Source: Chitinophagaceae bacterium (GTDB lineage: Bacteria; Bacteroidota; Bacteroidia; Chitinophagales; Chitinophagaceae). Taken from it: a DNA stretch of 64,000 nucleotides. Shown here piece by piece: positions 1 through 7,503 of the stretch. The notes under the pieces are model-generated. The model was given only the letters and a program-made list of their open reading frames with translations, searched no databases and was not told the DNA's origin. How positions within the stretch are numbered: position 1 is the stretch's first letter; the number at the start of each line of letters is the position of its first letter. The stretch is taken from contig JALHRP010000007.1 in the NCBI GenBank assembly GCA_022841365.1, positions 49,018 through 113,017 of the forward strand, written 5' to 3'. Position numbers and translations under genes: made by a program.

Positions 1-721
1 GATTTTTAATGACTCCCCATACATTGCTGTAAGCTTTCACTGTAGTTTTTTCATACACTTCGTCTTTTAGAAAAAAACAAAAGATAAATGATAAGAACAT
101 GGTGACAGATGAAACAATAAAAATGATGGTGATATCAACTGCATCAATCACCTGACCTGTGATGATCGTAGTAAAAGCAAAACCTGCTGCACCATAAAAA
201 CGTAAACTGCCATAAGAAAATTTGGGGTTGGTCTTTGCAATCTGCAATGCCATACTATCCAGCACCGGTTGAATAGTGTTATAAAACAGCGACATGATAA
301 TGGTTACGATTATTAATTCTGCAAAGCCAACATCCAATAAAAAGCCGAGGTAACTGATAGATGCTAATAACGTAGAGAACAATAATGTTTTTTTATAACC
401 CAGCTTATCAGCAAAAAAACCATAGAGTGGCTGCACGGCAAACATCATAATGGGTGTGATGCTTAAGATGAATGCACTTTGCGGACCGGTGAGACCTTTA
501 TACATACAGTAATCATATAATTTGGGCAGCCATGCACCCGTGCAACAGAATACTAAAAAATAAATAATGCGGACGGTGGTGGCTTTACTAAAACCTCCCC
601 AAACCCCTCCAAAGGAGGGGCTTTGAACAGAATGAGAGTTTGTCCCCTGTTTATTTTTTGTAGAGTTGTACAAATATATCTCTGGTTTTACTTTATGATA
701 ATAACGAGGAAGCAGCGGCAT
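1..721 (-). CDS. MFS sugar transporter, N-terminal part (runs off the window)
   Basis: I translated this reading frame by hand from the reverse strand. It is open from an ATG at 721 to the window edge, giving about 240 residues without a stop. Hydrophobic helices begin at a segment containing TVRIIYFLVFCC, followed by GFFADKLGYKKT, a typical MFS loop between helices 2 and 3, and later SYGSLRFYGAAGFA, which resembles the LacY/NupG-like (MFS_1_like) branch. It should import a sugar or nucleoside across the inner membrane; the substrate cannot be read from sequence. The ATG overlaps the end of the NagB-type gene by about 29 bases, so coupling to it is likely. The roughly 40 residues before helix 1 are unusual: part of them (QSPSFGGVWGG) is translated from a palindromic C-rich repeat at 594-625. 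A TTG just upstream of the repeat is an alternative start, but the repeat would still be translated. Confidence 0.75.
   Translation of the reverse strand, partial: MPLLPRYYHKVKPEIYLYNSTKNKQGTNSHSVQSPSFGGVWGGFSKATTVRIIYFLVFCCTGAWLPKLYDYCMYKGLTGPQSAFILSITPIMMFAVQPLYGFFADKLGYKKTLLFSTLLASISYLGFLLDVGFAELIIVTIIMSLFYNTIQPVLDSMALQIAKTNPKFSYGSLRFYGAAGFAFTTIITGQVIDAVDITIIFIVSSVTMFLSFIFCFFLKDEVYEKTTVKAYSNVWGVIKN
594..625. repeat. C-rich palindromic repeat (family A), inside the MFS frame
   Basis: The core CCCCTCCAAAGGAGGGG is a near-perfect palindrome preceded by a C-rich arm. The same design (C-rich arm, palindrome, short centre) recurs at 2144-2257, 6094-6128, 17192-17230 and 17346-17381. Here it is read in frame between the start codon and the first membrane helix of the transporter. 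Confidence 0.7.
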
Positions 722-1418
722 CAATCATAATTATTCCATTTTTATGCGTTTGCATGATCGTTGCCGGAATTTGATTCGATACTTCGCTTTCGATTGTTTG
801 TTGAATGATAGCGGCTTTCTTCTCGCCGTTAGCAATTAATAAAACCTTGTTTGCATTCATGAGATGTTGCAGACCGATAGTAATACCTTTGGTTAAAGTG
901 GTAGCAGCAGGAAAATATTTTTGTCCTACTTCAATGGTCGTTTTATCCAGCTCTATCACATGCGATAAATGATTGAAAGGAACTCCCGGTTCGTTAAAAC
1001 CGATATGTCCGTTCATGCCGATGCCAACGATCATCAAATCGATGCCGCCATTATTTTCAATTACGTCATCCATAGTTTCGCATTCTATTGATAAATCTTC
1101 TGCCATCCCATTGAATACATGTATTTGTCCCGCCTGTAAACCCAAAGGATTAAAAACAGTATTGTATAAAAAGTAATGGCAACTGCCTTCATTTTCCGGT
1201 GGCACACCTACCCATTCATCCAGGCCTAAAAAGGTAGCTTCGGAAATATGAAGGTGTTCATCATTTGCTTTTTGTACAAATAACCGGCAGGGCAATAAAG
1301 GTGTGTGACCTGATGCCAGACAAATGACAGCAGTTGGTTTTTGCCGGATGTTGTCACACATGATTTGTGCAACGGCTGCAGATAAAGTTTCGTAATCCGG
1401 ATAAGTTTTTGTTTCCAT
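693..1418 (-). CDS. nagB: Glucosamine-6-phosphate deaminase-like protein (NagB family)
   Basis: A 241-residue protein of the NagB/6-phosphogluconolactonase fold. It should convert glucosamine-6-phosphate to fructose-6-phosphate and ammonia in the cytoplasm. Visible family signatures are FLGLDEWVG (the NagB LDE motif carrying the catalytic Asp) and VGIGMNGHIGFNEPG (the phosphate and active-site loop). It is shorter than the 266-residue E. coli enzyme, and the allosteric C-terminal region is reduced, as in many monomeric or Bacteroidota forms. It lies 11 bases after the GH43 gene and overlaps the MFS transporter gene. A ROK kinase and a SIS isomerase 15 kb away could belong to the same amino-sugar route. 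A deaminase of another hexosamine phosphate is possible. Confidence 0.85.
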   Translation of the reverse strand: METKTYPDYETLSAAVAQIMCDNIRQKPTAVICLASGHTPLLPCRLFVQKANDEHLHISEATFLGLDEWVGVPPENEGSCHYFLYNTVFNPLGLQAGQIHVFNGMAEDLSIECETMDDVIENNGGIDLMIVGIGMNGHIGFNEPGVPFNHLSHVIELDKTTIEVGQKYFPAATTLTKGITIGLQHLMNANKVLLIANGEKKAAIIQQTIESEVSNQIPATIMQTHKNGIIMIDAAASSLLS

Positions 1419-1429
1419 TGTTTATTTTT

Positions 1430-3253
1430 TTATTCAACTTTCATTACCGCTGTTCTCTCACTCACTCCATTTTCGTTGATCGCTTCTATACTGTAATAAT
1501 ATGTTTTTTGTGAGTCCATGGCTTTCATCCAGTATTCGTTATTGCTGTGCACCATAATGCAGCTGTATAGTTTGTCAGGATGAGTGCCGTAATAAATATT
1601 ATAGGCAAACGCATTATCCACCGGTCTCCATTTGATAAATGCACTGCGTTTGTCTTTTTCTGTTCGCAGTACAATAAATCCTTTTACCGCATCCGGCTTT
1701 GTCCCATTACCATTACCAAATACACGAAGTCCGCTGATAGCAAACTTACCGGTAGGCATATGAATGTTTTCCAGTTTGATGAATTTTGCCTGTACCGGCT
1801 TTTTTAATTCCACATAATCATGCGGCACATCTGTTTTGTTTTTGCTTTTATCTGCCAACACATTCCATTTCTTCCCGTCTAGTGAGGAATATAATTTGTA
1901 TTGATGATACTGTTCGCCGCCATTTATTTTTCCTAAATGATCATCAGCCACATCCTGATCGGCATAATTGATTTGTACTGAATTTACTGTTGATACATTT
2001 CCAAGATCACTTTGTATGTATTCACCTTTATTGGCGGATGCTGCACTCCAGTAAGTTTTTGTTAATTCATCAACTGCATTGTTAGGCAAATAACCACCGA
2101 GTGTGGAAGATACTTGAACGGGCTTGTTATAGTTTAATAACATCCAAGCCCCCCTGCCCCCCAAAGGGGGGTTCTCCGAATACTCTGCGAAATTGTTAGA
2201 GTTTTTCAATTTAGCAGAGTCTGCCAAATCCCCCCTTTGGGGGGTGGGGGGGCTTGGGAGGCTTTGCGGATAATCTCCAAAACTTGTATTGCACCACATC
2301 ACCCCATCTTTATCAAAACCTGCAGGCCATATACCAAGTCTGCGTTCAAAAGTATTTTTAACTGAAACAACAGTTGTAGAGATATGCCAGTAATTTTTAT
2401 TGTTGTCCTGAAATGTAGCTCCATGTCCTGCACCTCTTACATAACCACCGAGCTTCATACTTAACGGATCACTCATTGCAGTGAATGGCCCCAACGGATC
2501 ATCACCTACCAGCAATCCATCTGCATAACCACTGAACTCGGTGCCGGGTGCACCATATTGCAGATAATATTTTCCGTTGTACTTGGTCATATGACTGCCT
2601 TCTATAAACGGATCTAAAAAAGTATTGTCCATATGTTCACCAAAACGCTGCCAGCCATAACGCCACGGTTCTAATAAATACATTTCTTTTCTGGTACCAA
2701 TCGGTTGAAATGTTTTTCGGTTGAGCTCAACACCATACATCGGAAATTTATTACTGCTTCCGTTGTACATATACAACCGTCCGTCAGCATCAGTAAAAAA
2801 AGATGGGTCCCATCCGCCGATATCGAAACTGTCAACAATGGGAAACCACTTGTTGGCTTTGGGATCAGTACTTCCCCAGATGGTAAACTTGCTGGTATAT
2901 GTAGAACCAAATACAATCATTGTATCACCAATGATACCAACAGCAGGTGCACAGAGTTCATCATAGGTGCCGGTATTCCACGGACGTAAAAATTTCTTGC
3001 TGATAAATTTCCAGTTAAGCATATCACTGCTCCACCAATAGCCCCATTGATTGGTGCTGAATAAATAATAATCGTTTTTATAATTTACCACGACAGGATC
3101 GGCAGTGGCACGGTGACGTCCCCAATCAGAAAAATTAGGGATGGGTGTGTAGCCGTAGTCAATGTTGATGGGATTGCAGTAAGTACGCTGCTGAGCTTTT
3201 GCCGCAGATGCGCAGATTATTAAAAAGACTATTACTAAATATTTTTTTTTCAT
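1430..3253 (-). CDS. Exported GH43-family glycosidase with discoidin and Fn3-like domains
   Basis: A 607-residue secreted enzyme. Residues 1-20 form a signal peptide ending ASAAKA. Residues 25-330 match a GH43 five-bladed propeller. The catalytic base is probably D52 in TADPVV, the second acidic residue lies in GGWDPSFF, and the acid Glu lies in PFIEGSHM. Residues 385-515 look like an F5/8 type C (CBM32-like) sugar-binding domain and 525-605 like fibronectin type III. GH43 members act on arabinan, xylan or beta-galactan side chains; the exact linkage is not determinable. Two oddities stand out. A 38-codon in-frame block at about residues 333-370, between the propeller and the binding domain, comes from a palindromic repeat (2144-2257). 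The end of the signal peptide is built from an arm of another repeat family. The next gene in the transcript is the NagB-like gene. Confidence 0.85.
   Translation of the reverse strand: MKKKYLVIVFLIICASAAKAQQRTYCNPINIDYGYTPIPNFSDWGRHRATADPVVVNYKNDYYLFSTNQWGYWWSSDMLNWKFISKKFLRPWNTGTYDELCAPAVGIIGDTMIVFGSTYTSKFTIWGSTDPKANKWFPIVDSFDIGGWDPSFFTDADGRLYMYNGSSNKFPMYGVELNRKTFQPIGTRKEMYLLEPWRYGWQRFGEHMDNTFLDPFIEGSHMTKYNGKYYLQYGAPGTEFSGYADGLLVGDDPLGPFTAMSDPLSMKLGGYVRGAGHGATFQDNNKNYWHISTTVVSVKNTFERRLGIWPAGFDKDGVMWCNTSFGDYPQSLPSPPTPQRGDLADSAKLKNSNNFAEYSENPPLGGRGAWMLLNYNKPVQVSSTLGGYLPNNAVDELTKTYWSAASANKGEYIQSDLGNVSTVNSVQINYADQDVADDHLGKINGGEQYHQYKLYSSLDGKKWNVLADKSKNKTDVPHDYVELKKPVQAKFIKLENIHMPTGKFAISGLRVFGNGNGTKPDAVKGFIVLRTEKDKRSAFIKWRPVDNAFAYNIYYGTHPDKLYSCIMVHSNNEYWMKAMDSQKTYYYSIEAINENGVSERTAVMKVE
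2144..2257. repeat. 114-bp palindromic element inserted in frame in the GH43 gene (family A doublet)
   Basis: Terminal inverted arms of 28 bp (2144-2171 and 2230-2257) match at 26 of 28 positions. Each arm contains its own palindrome CCCCCCAAAGGGGGG. The 58-bp centre has a second inverted repeat, ACTCTGC(G)AAATTG against CAATTTAGCAGAGT. The full length is 114 bp, exactly 38 codons, and no stop arises in the GH43 frame. No target duplication is evident in the flanks. Confidence 0.85.
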
Positions 3254-3300
3254 TTGCTTATCCCTTTTAATTCATAATGTAAAATCTGCGAATCTGCGGC
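3201..3300. repeat. Inverted pair of the CTGCGAATCTGCGG repeat (family B) around the GH43 start
   Basis: Positions 3201-3220 and 3281-3300 are inverted copies of AATCTGCGAATCTGCGGC with one central mismatch. The left arm lies inside the GH43 signal-peptide codons; the right arm touches the 3' end of the GxxExxY gene. Similar inverted pairs sit at 12641/12705 and 19406/19488. Confidence 0.8.
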
Positions 3301-3304
3301 AAAT

Positions 3305-3700
3305 TTATCTTGACAATACAATTCGCTTATGCTCTAAAGATTTTTCATGAAAGTTTATCAAAAGTCCTACTTCGAGATTTGATATTGCCAAATAATTTAA
3401 AACTTGAGCATAATGTTCATCTACCACTCCACGTTTTGACTTTACTTCAAGAATAATCTTATCAAAAACAACAAAGTCTGCATAAAATTTATGCGACAGT
3501 ATCGTTTCCTTATATTTTATTGAAAATTCTTTTTCTCGTTCATAGAAGATATTATTTTGTTTAAACTCATACTCAAAAGCATCTTTATAAACTATTTCTG
3601 AAAATCCTTTTCCCAATAGCCTGTGGATTTCCATTGCGATACCAATAATTTCATAAGTTTCTTCCTGCAGAGGATAGTTTTTTGAATCGAAATTCATCAT
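3305..3700 (-). CDS. GxxExxY protein (PD-(D/E)XK nuclease-like)
   Basis: A 131-residue protein with the family-defining GxxExxY at G32-E35-Y38 (GKGFSEIVY). A nuclease-like acidic core follows, with D75 (HKFYADFVVF) and E85-x-K87 (IILEVKS), matching the PD-(D/E)XK pattern. GxxExxY proteins are widespread in Bacteroidota, occur in scattered single copies, and have no firmly established function. The gene is set between two same-direction copies of the repeat AATCTGCGAATCTGCGGC, one at its stop codon (3281-3306) and one about 20 bases before its start (3721-3736). It has no functional link to the glycosidase or the oxidoreductase on either side and looks like an inserted unit. Two adjacent ATGs start the frame; either could be used. 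Confidence 0.85.
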   Translation of the reverse strand: MMNFDSKNYPLQEETYEIIGIAMEIHRLLGKGFSEIVYKDAFEYEFKQNNIFYEREKEFSIKYKETILSHKFYADFVVFDKIILEVKSKRGVVDEHYAQVLNYLAISNLEVGLLINFHEKSLEHKRIVLSR

Positions 3701-3720
3701 AACTCAAATTTATTTGTTTC

Positions 3721-3740
3721 AAAATCTGCGAATCGGCCGC
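3721..3740. repeat. Family B repeat copy upstream of the GxxExxY gene
   Basis: AAAATCTGCGAATCGGCCGC is a slightly diverged copy in the same direction as the one at 3281-3300. Together they bracket the GxxExxY gene. Confidence 0.7.
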
Positions 3741-3742
3741 AC

Positions 3743-5470
3743 TCAAATATTTCCTTTTTTCATTTCTTCCACCGCATGCGCCACTGCCCTTGCAGTAAAA
3801 GCCATATACAAAATTGACGGACTCTGGCTTCCGGTGCTCGTCATACAGGCACCATCGGTTACAAAAACATTTTTACAATGATGCAGTTGATTAAATTCAT
3901 TGAGTATTGAAGTGTTGGGATCACTGCCCATTCGTACACCACCCATTTCATGTATATCGAGGCCCGGTGCTTGTTTGCTGTCCCATGTGCTGATATCTTT
4001 TACACCGGCTGCTTCCATCATGGCTTTGCCCTGTTGCAAAAAATCCTGCACCATCTTATCATCGTTCTCATCATAATCAACAGATGTTATTAATAAAGGT
4101 ATGCCCCACTGATCTTTTTCAGTTGCACTCAACCGCACATGGTTGCTTTCCTTTGCAATGGTTTCGCCTTGCATATACATATACACCGTCCAGCGTCCGG
4201 GATGACTCAATGCATCTTTATATTCAGCACCTAAGGGAGTTGTTGCATCAGCATCACTTAATTTTTCCCGACTGGCACCGGAGTAAATAACATAGCCGCC
4301 AAAAAAATCAGTATCTCTTTTTTCTACATTGCGAAAGTTGGCAATGATGCACTCCGCAGGTTTGGAAACTTTATAATACCAATCTTCAAAGCCCGGCATA
4401 TAACCCCACATGCTGCCCCGGTAATTATGAAAGCAAATATATTTCCCCAATACGCCACTGTCATTGCCCAATCCATTGGGAAAACGATTGGAGGTTGAGT
4501 TCAATAAAATTAAATTGGTATTTAATGCAGAAGCGTTGACGAAAATAATTCTTGCATAAAAAATCATTTCTTCCTTGCTGTTGGCATCAATCACTTTTAC
4601 ACCAACAGCCTTTCCTTTTTGTTCATCATAAATAATAGAATGGACTACCGAATGCGGCCGCACTGTTAAGTTGCCGGTTTTTTTTGCCCATGGCAACGTA
4701 CTGCTTACCGAACTGAAATAACCACCCAGCGGACAACCCCGCATACATAAATTTCTGTTGAGGCATTGGGTGCGGCCCTGATCAATATGAATTTGCGTTG
4801 GCTCGGTAATATGTGCCCAACGTCCAGATACATAATGACGGTTGAATTTTTCTTTGATTACTTTTTGCAAATGCTGCTCAACTTTATTTAATTCATACGC
4901 AGGCAAAAATTCACCGTCGGGCATAGATGGAATGCCATCTGCATTGCCACACACACCAATAAATTTTTCTACATGGCTGTACCAGTCTTTTATGTCATCA
5001 TAACCAATCGGAAAATTTTTTCCATAACCAAACCGTTCAGGAGAAGTAAAATCATACTCACTCCATCTTGCACAGGCCCTGCCCCATGTTAACGATTTGC
5101 CACCCACCTGGTAACCTCTTATCCAATCAAATGGTTTTTCCTGCACATAAGGATGGTCTGCATCTTTTACAAAAAAATGTTGAGTGGCCTCATCATATCC
5201 TGCAGCCTTGCTTATTAATGGATTTTGTTTTATTGTTTGTTGCGTCACTCTTCCACGATGCGGCAACTCCCATCTTGATAAATTAGCAGTAGGATAATCT
5301 TTATTATGCTGTACATCTCTTCCTCTTTCCAACACCAATGTTTTTAATCCTTTTTCACACAATTCCTTTGCAGCCCATCCGCCGCTGATGCCGCTGCCGA
5401 TCACAATTGCATCAAAAGTGTTTTGCTCTTTACCTTTTGTATTAATATTTATTTGCGTACTATCTGGCAT
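3743..5470 (-). CDS. GMC-family FAD oxidoreductase
   Basis: A 575-residue glucose-methanol-choline family flavoenzyme. The N-terminal ADP-binding motif VIGSGISGGWAAKEL and VLERGRD bind FAD. The middle holds cysteines in CLNRNLCMRGCPLGG, typical of the bacterial sugar or alcohol dehydrogenase subgroup. The C-terminal GMC domain has HEMGGVRMG and TGSQSPSILYMAFTARA. Such proteins oxidise sugars or sugar alcohols and, in Bacteroidota, often work with a gluconate-dehydrogenase-like small subunit and a cytochrome c. No such subunit is next to it, but cytochrome-domain proteins lie 4-10 kb away. No signal peptide or Tat motif is visible at this start. The DoxX gene lies upstream, across a 186-base repeat-filled gap. 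Confidence 0.85.
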   Translation of the reverse strand: MPDSTQININTKGKEQNTFDAIVIGSGISGGWAAKELCEKGLKTLVLERGRDVQHNKDYPTANLSRWELPHRGRVTQQTIKQNPLISKAAGYDEATQHFFVKDADHPYVQEKPFDWIRGYQVGGKSLTWGRACARWSEYDFTSPERFGYGKNFPIGYDDIKDWYSHVEKFIGVCGNADGIPSMPDGEFLPAYELNKVEQHLQKVIKEKFNRHYVSGRWAHITEPTQIHIDQGRTQCLNRNLCMRGCPLGGYFSSVSSTLPWAKKTGNLTVRPHSVVHSIIYDEQKGKAVGVKVIDANSKEEMIFYARIIFVNASALNTNLILLNSTSNRFPNGLGNDSGVLGKYICFHNYRGSMWGYMPGFEDWYYKVSKPAECIIANFRNVEKRDTDFFGGYVIYSGASREKLSDADATTPLGAEYKDALSHPGRWTVYMYMQGETIAKESNHVRLSATEKDQWGIPLLITSVDYDENDDKMVQDFLQQGKAMMEAAGVKDISTWDSKQAPGLDIHEMGGVRMGSDPNTSILNEFNQLHHCKNVFVTDGACMTSTGSQSPSILYMAFTARAVAHAVEEMKKGNI

Positions 5471-5484
5471 TTAACTTATTTAGA

Positions 5485-5503
5485 TAATCTGCGAATCTGC
5501 GGC
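5485..5503. repeat. Single family B repeat
   Basis: AATCTGCGAATCTGCGGC stands alone just upstream of the GMC gene, without the inverted partner seen elsewhere. Confidence 0.75.
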
Positions 5504-5529
5504 AATTTTTTTTCCCAGCTATAGTTTTT

Positions 5530-5581
5530 CATGGCATCGTCTGTTGTGTCACTCACTTGTACGTTCAGTTTTCATGGCATC
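5530..5581. repeat. Family C repeat (GGCATCGTCTGTTG type)
   Basis: This block starts GGCATCGTCTGTTG and ends TTTTCATGGCATC. It matches 20757-20806 closely along its whole length, and its inner part matches the reverse strand of 10982-11010. No ORF is associated with it. Confidence 0.7.
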
Positions 5582-5620
5582 TTTATCCCTACCAATATAG
5601 CTACCTCTTTTATTTTCTTC

Positions 5621-5656
5621 TTTGCGCCGTTGCTCCTTAGCGCCTTTGCGTGAAAC
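5621..5656. repeat. Family D repeat (CTTTGCGTGAAACC type)
   Basis: The block holds the phrases TTTGCGCC, CCTTAGCGCC and CTTTGCGTGAAACC, a near-tandem pattern that I recognise as common between genes of Bacteroidota. It directly abuts the DoxX stop codon. Only one copy is present in the window, so the family assignment rests on recollection. Confidence 0.45.
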
Positions 5657-6076
5657 CTATCTTCTCTTATTAAAAAACAAACCATCCAAACTCAAGGCAC
5701 CGGGACCAGTGAATAAAAACACCACAGCTAATAAAATAAATAAAAACGGATGCTGATCTCCCTGGAATATTTTTCCTTTATCACCCAAAATAAAAATAAC
5801 ACCTGCAAAAGCAGCGATAGTTGCAATGGATGCAAGTCTTGTAAATAGACCTAATAAAAAACCAATACCTGCCAACAGTTCAGCAACTTTTCCTGCATAA
5901 GCCCATAGCTCCGGATTGGAATATTTTCTTTCTACAAACCAACCTGTGTACATCTTCATTTTTTCTGCATCAAAACTTTCCCATCCATGCCAGATTAATA
6001 AGATGGCGGTGATGATTCGGACCAAAGCAATGCCATAGTTTTGATAGCATGATGAGGGTGAAAAGAATTTGTTCAT
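5657..6076 (-). CDS. DoxX family membrane protein
   Basis: A 139-residue integral membrane protein with four hydrophobic helices at about 12-30, 60-80, 82-102 and 108-128. Motifs typical of DoxX are RIITAILLIWHG near the start and KVAELLAGIGFLLGLFTRLAS in the middle. DoxX/DoxD-like proteins are linked to quinone-dependent oxidation in some organisms, but most members have no assigned reaction. The gene lies between a GMC oxidoreductase and a metallo-hydrolase, with repeats on both sides, so it may be transcribed with the GMC gene. A role in passing electrons from the flavoenzyme to quinone is only a guess from that proximity. Confidence 0.8.
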   Translation of the reverse strand: MNKFFSPSSCYQNYGIALVRIITAILLIWHGWESFDAEKMKMYTGWFVERKYSNPELWAYAGKVAELLAGIGFLLGLFTRLASIATIAAFAGVIFILGDKGKIFQGDQHPFLFILLAVVFLFTGPGALSLDGLFFNKRR

Positions 6077-6093
6077 ATTATTGTTTTTATTGA

Positions 6094-6128
6094 CCTCACC
6101 CCTAACCCCTCTCCAGAAGAGAGGGGGG
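6094..6128. repeat. C-rich palindromic repeat (family A)
   Basis: CCTCACCCCTAACC is followed by a CCCTCTC/GAGAGGG hairpin with a short CAGAA-type loop. It has the same design as the other family A copies. It lies between genes, just before the DoxX start. Confidence 0.65.
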
Positions 6129-6188
6129 AATACTACTCCGATTATGGATTAGTATTTAAAAGGCAATGCCATGTTTATTATTTATTAT

Positions 6189-7034
6189 TTAGTACTTAGT
6201 ATAGGTATATCTTTCTCCTCCTTTCAATACTTTATACGGCTGATTAATTTTTTCTGCTTCCATCACAAACTCATTTACATCGGCAGTATTAAATTTAAAC
6301 AGATCATAGTGACAAGGAATAACCATTTTTGCATTGATAGCTTTTCCCAGTTCTGCCGCTTCTTTGCAATCTAAATTACCTGCCACTTTCCGTTCGGGTT
6401 TATTGCCGTTGATTGGTAACAACGCCACATCCACATTAAATGGCTTTAATAAATCCACCATTCCATCAAACCAAAGCGTATCGCCGCTGTGATAAATTTT
6501 ATAAGGGCCAAACTCAATTACATAACCCATGTATTTGCAATTGCCTTTTTCGTCCCTGTCTATTACATTATGTTTTGCAGGTATGCCATGAAAAGTAAAG
6601 CCATCGATATTTACCGACTGCCCATCATTTAATCCGATAGGAAAATCTAAAGCACATTGTACTCTTTCTGCTACAAAATTCCTGTTGGCTTCAGGAATAA
6701 TGAATTGAATGCCCGGATTGTTTTGCAAAACAGGTTTCAATGTTTCTGCATCCAGGTGATCGGTATGATTATGACTGGAGGTAGCGATAGAAATATTTTT
6801 CAGCAGCTCCGGCTTTACTACCAGCTCACTTATTCTGGTATGTGGCTTATCGGTTGTTAAATATTTTTGGGTCAACGAATCAGATAAATAAGGATCTATT
6901 AAAACTCTTTTGCCGTTCCATTGTAACAGGTAGCCGCTTTGGCCAAGCCACCATAAATGAAAATGGCTTTCATCATGGATGAATGAATCCATTTCTGAAA
7001 CAAGTAACTCGTTCTTATTTATAGCTTCAATCAT
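6189..7034 (-). CDS. MBL-fold metallo-hydrolase, UlaG-like
   Basis: A 281-residue cytoplasmic protein of the metallo-beta-lactamase fold. Metal-binding motifs are SHNHTDHLD (the HxHxDH site), HSGDTLW (bridging Asp) and a late IPCHYDLF histidine. The early segment LIDPYLSDS is typical of the UlaG branch, which includes L-ascorbate-6-phosphate lactonase. Distant relatives cleave phosphate esters or lactones. Because a GMC sugar oxidase would produce lactones, lactone opening is an attractive role, but this is inferred from position only. No signal peptide is seen. The next gene upstream is a short membrane protein. Confidence 0.75.
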   Translation of the reverse strand: MIEAINKNELLVSEMDSFIHDESHFHLWWLGQSGYLLQWNGKRVLIDPYLSDSLTQKYLTTDKPHTRISELVVKPELLKNISIATSSHNHTDHLDAETLKPVLQNNPGIQFIIPEANRNFVAERVQCALDFPIGLNDGQSVNIDGFTFHGIPAKHNVIDRDEKGNCKYMGYVIEFGPYKIYHSGDTLWFDGMVDLLKPFNVDVALLPINGNKPERKVAGNLDCKEAAELGKAINAKMVIPCHYDLFKFNTADVNEFVMEAEKINQPYKVLKGGERYTYTKY

Positions 7035-7075
7035 TATTTATTCCTTTACTTCTATTATCAATAAAAAGTATTTTT

Positions 7076-7479
7076 TTACTGAAAAAATGTCTTTACATAC
7101 GGTATTTTCCAAAACGGCATATATTCTGTCCAGTTAAAAAAGAAAGAGAAAAACGCATGAATAAGTGGTGCCGACAAAAAACTCAGCACCAGGTATTGTA
7201 TCGTTTTCTTCCTGTTCATTTTTAAAAGCAGTGGTGGTAAAAGTACATTTACAAGCATGGGCACAGGGTAATAAATCCACCAGGGCAAACCAAAGTTTTG
7301 TCCGTACTTACCAAAAAGCATTCCCACAATTACCACCAGCACAGATAAAAAAAATATTTTCCTGAACTGAGTAATAAATGCCTGCTTTCCAATTACCAAT
7401 CTGATAACCAAAAAAATACTAAAAAAGAAGCAGCAACCATTACAAAAAAATGCCATGCTGTATTGTTAGGTTCGTTCAT
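7076..7479 (-). pseudogene. Small membrane protein, probably frameshifted
   Basis: The open frame 7076-7456 encodes 126 residues with three or four hydrophobic helices and ends MPFWKIPYVKTFFQ. I do not recognise a family. Its apparent start (MAFFCNGCC) is poor. In another frame an ATG at 7479 begins MNEPNNTAWHFFVMVAASFL, a normal-looking first helix, which reaches a stop after 28 codons. A run of seven T (minus strand, around 7405) lies where the two frames meet. One extra T would join them into a continuous protein of about 134 residues (VFFLVIRLVIGKQAF across the join). This may be a real frameshift, slippage or a sequencing error. If the sequence is correct, the shorter ORF may still be made. 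Confidence 0.5.
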
Positions 7480-7503
7480 TTGAGTTTATTTCTTTGAAAA
7501 AAA

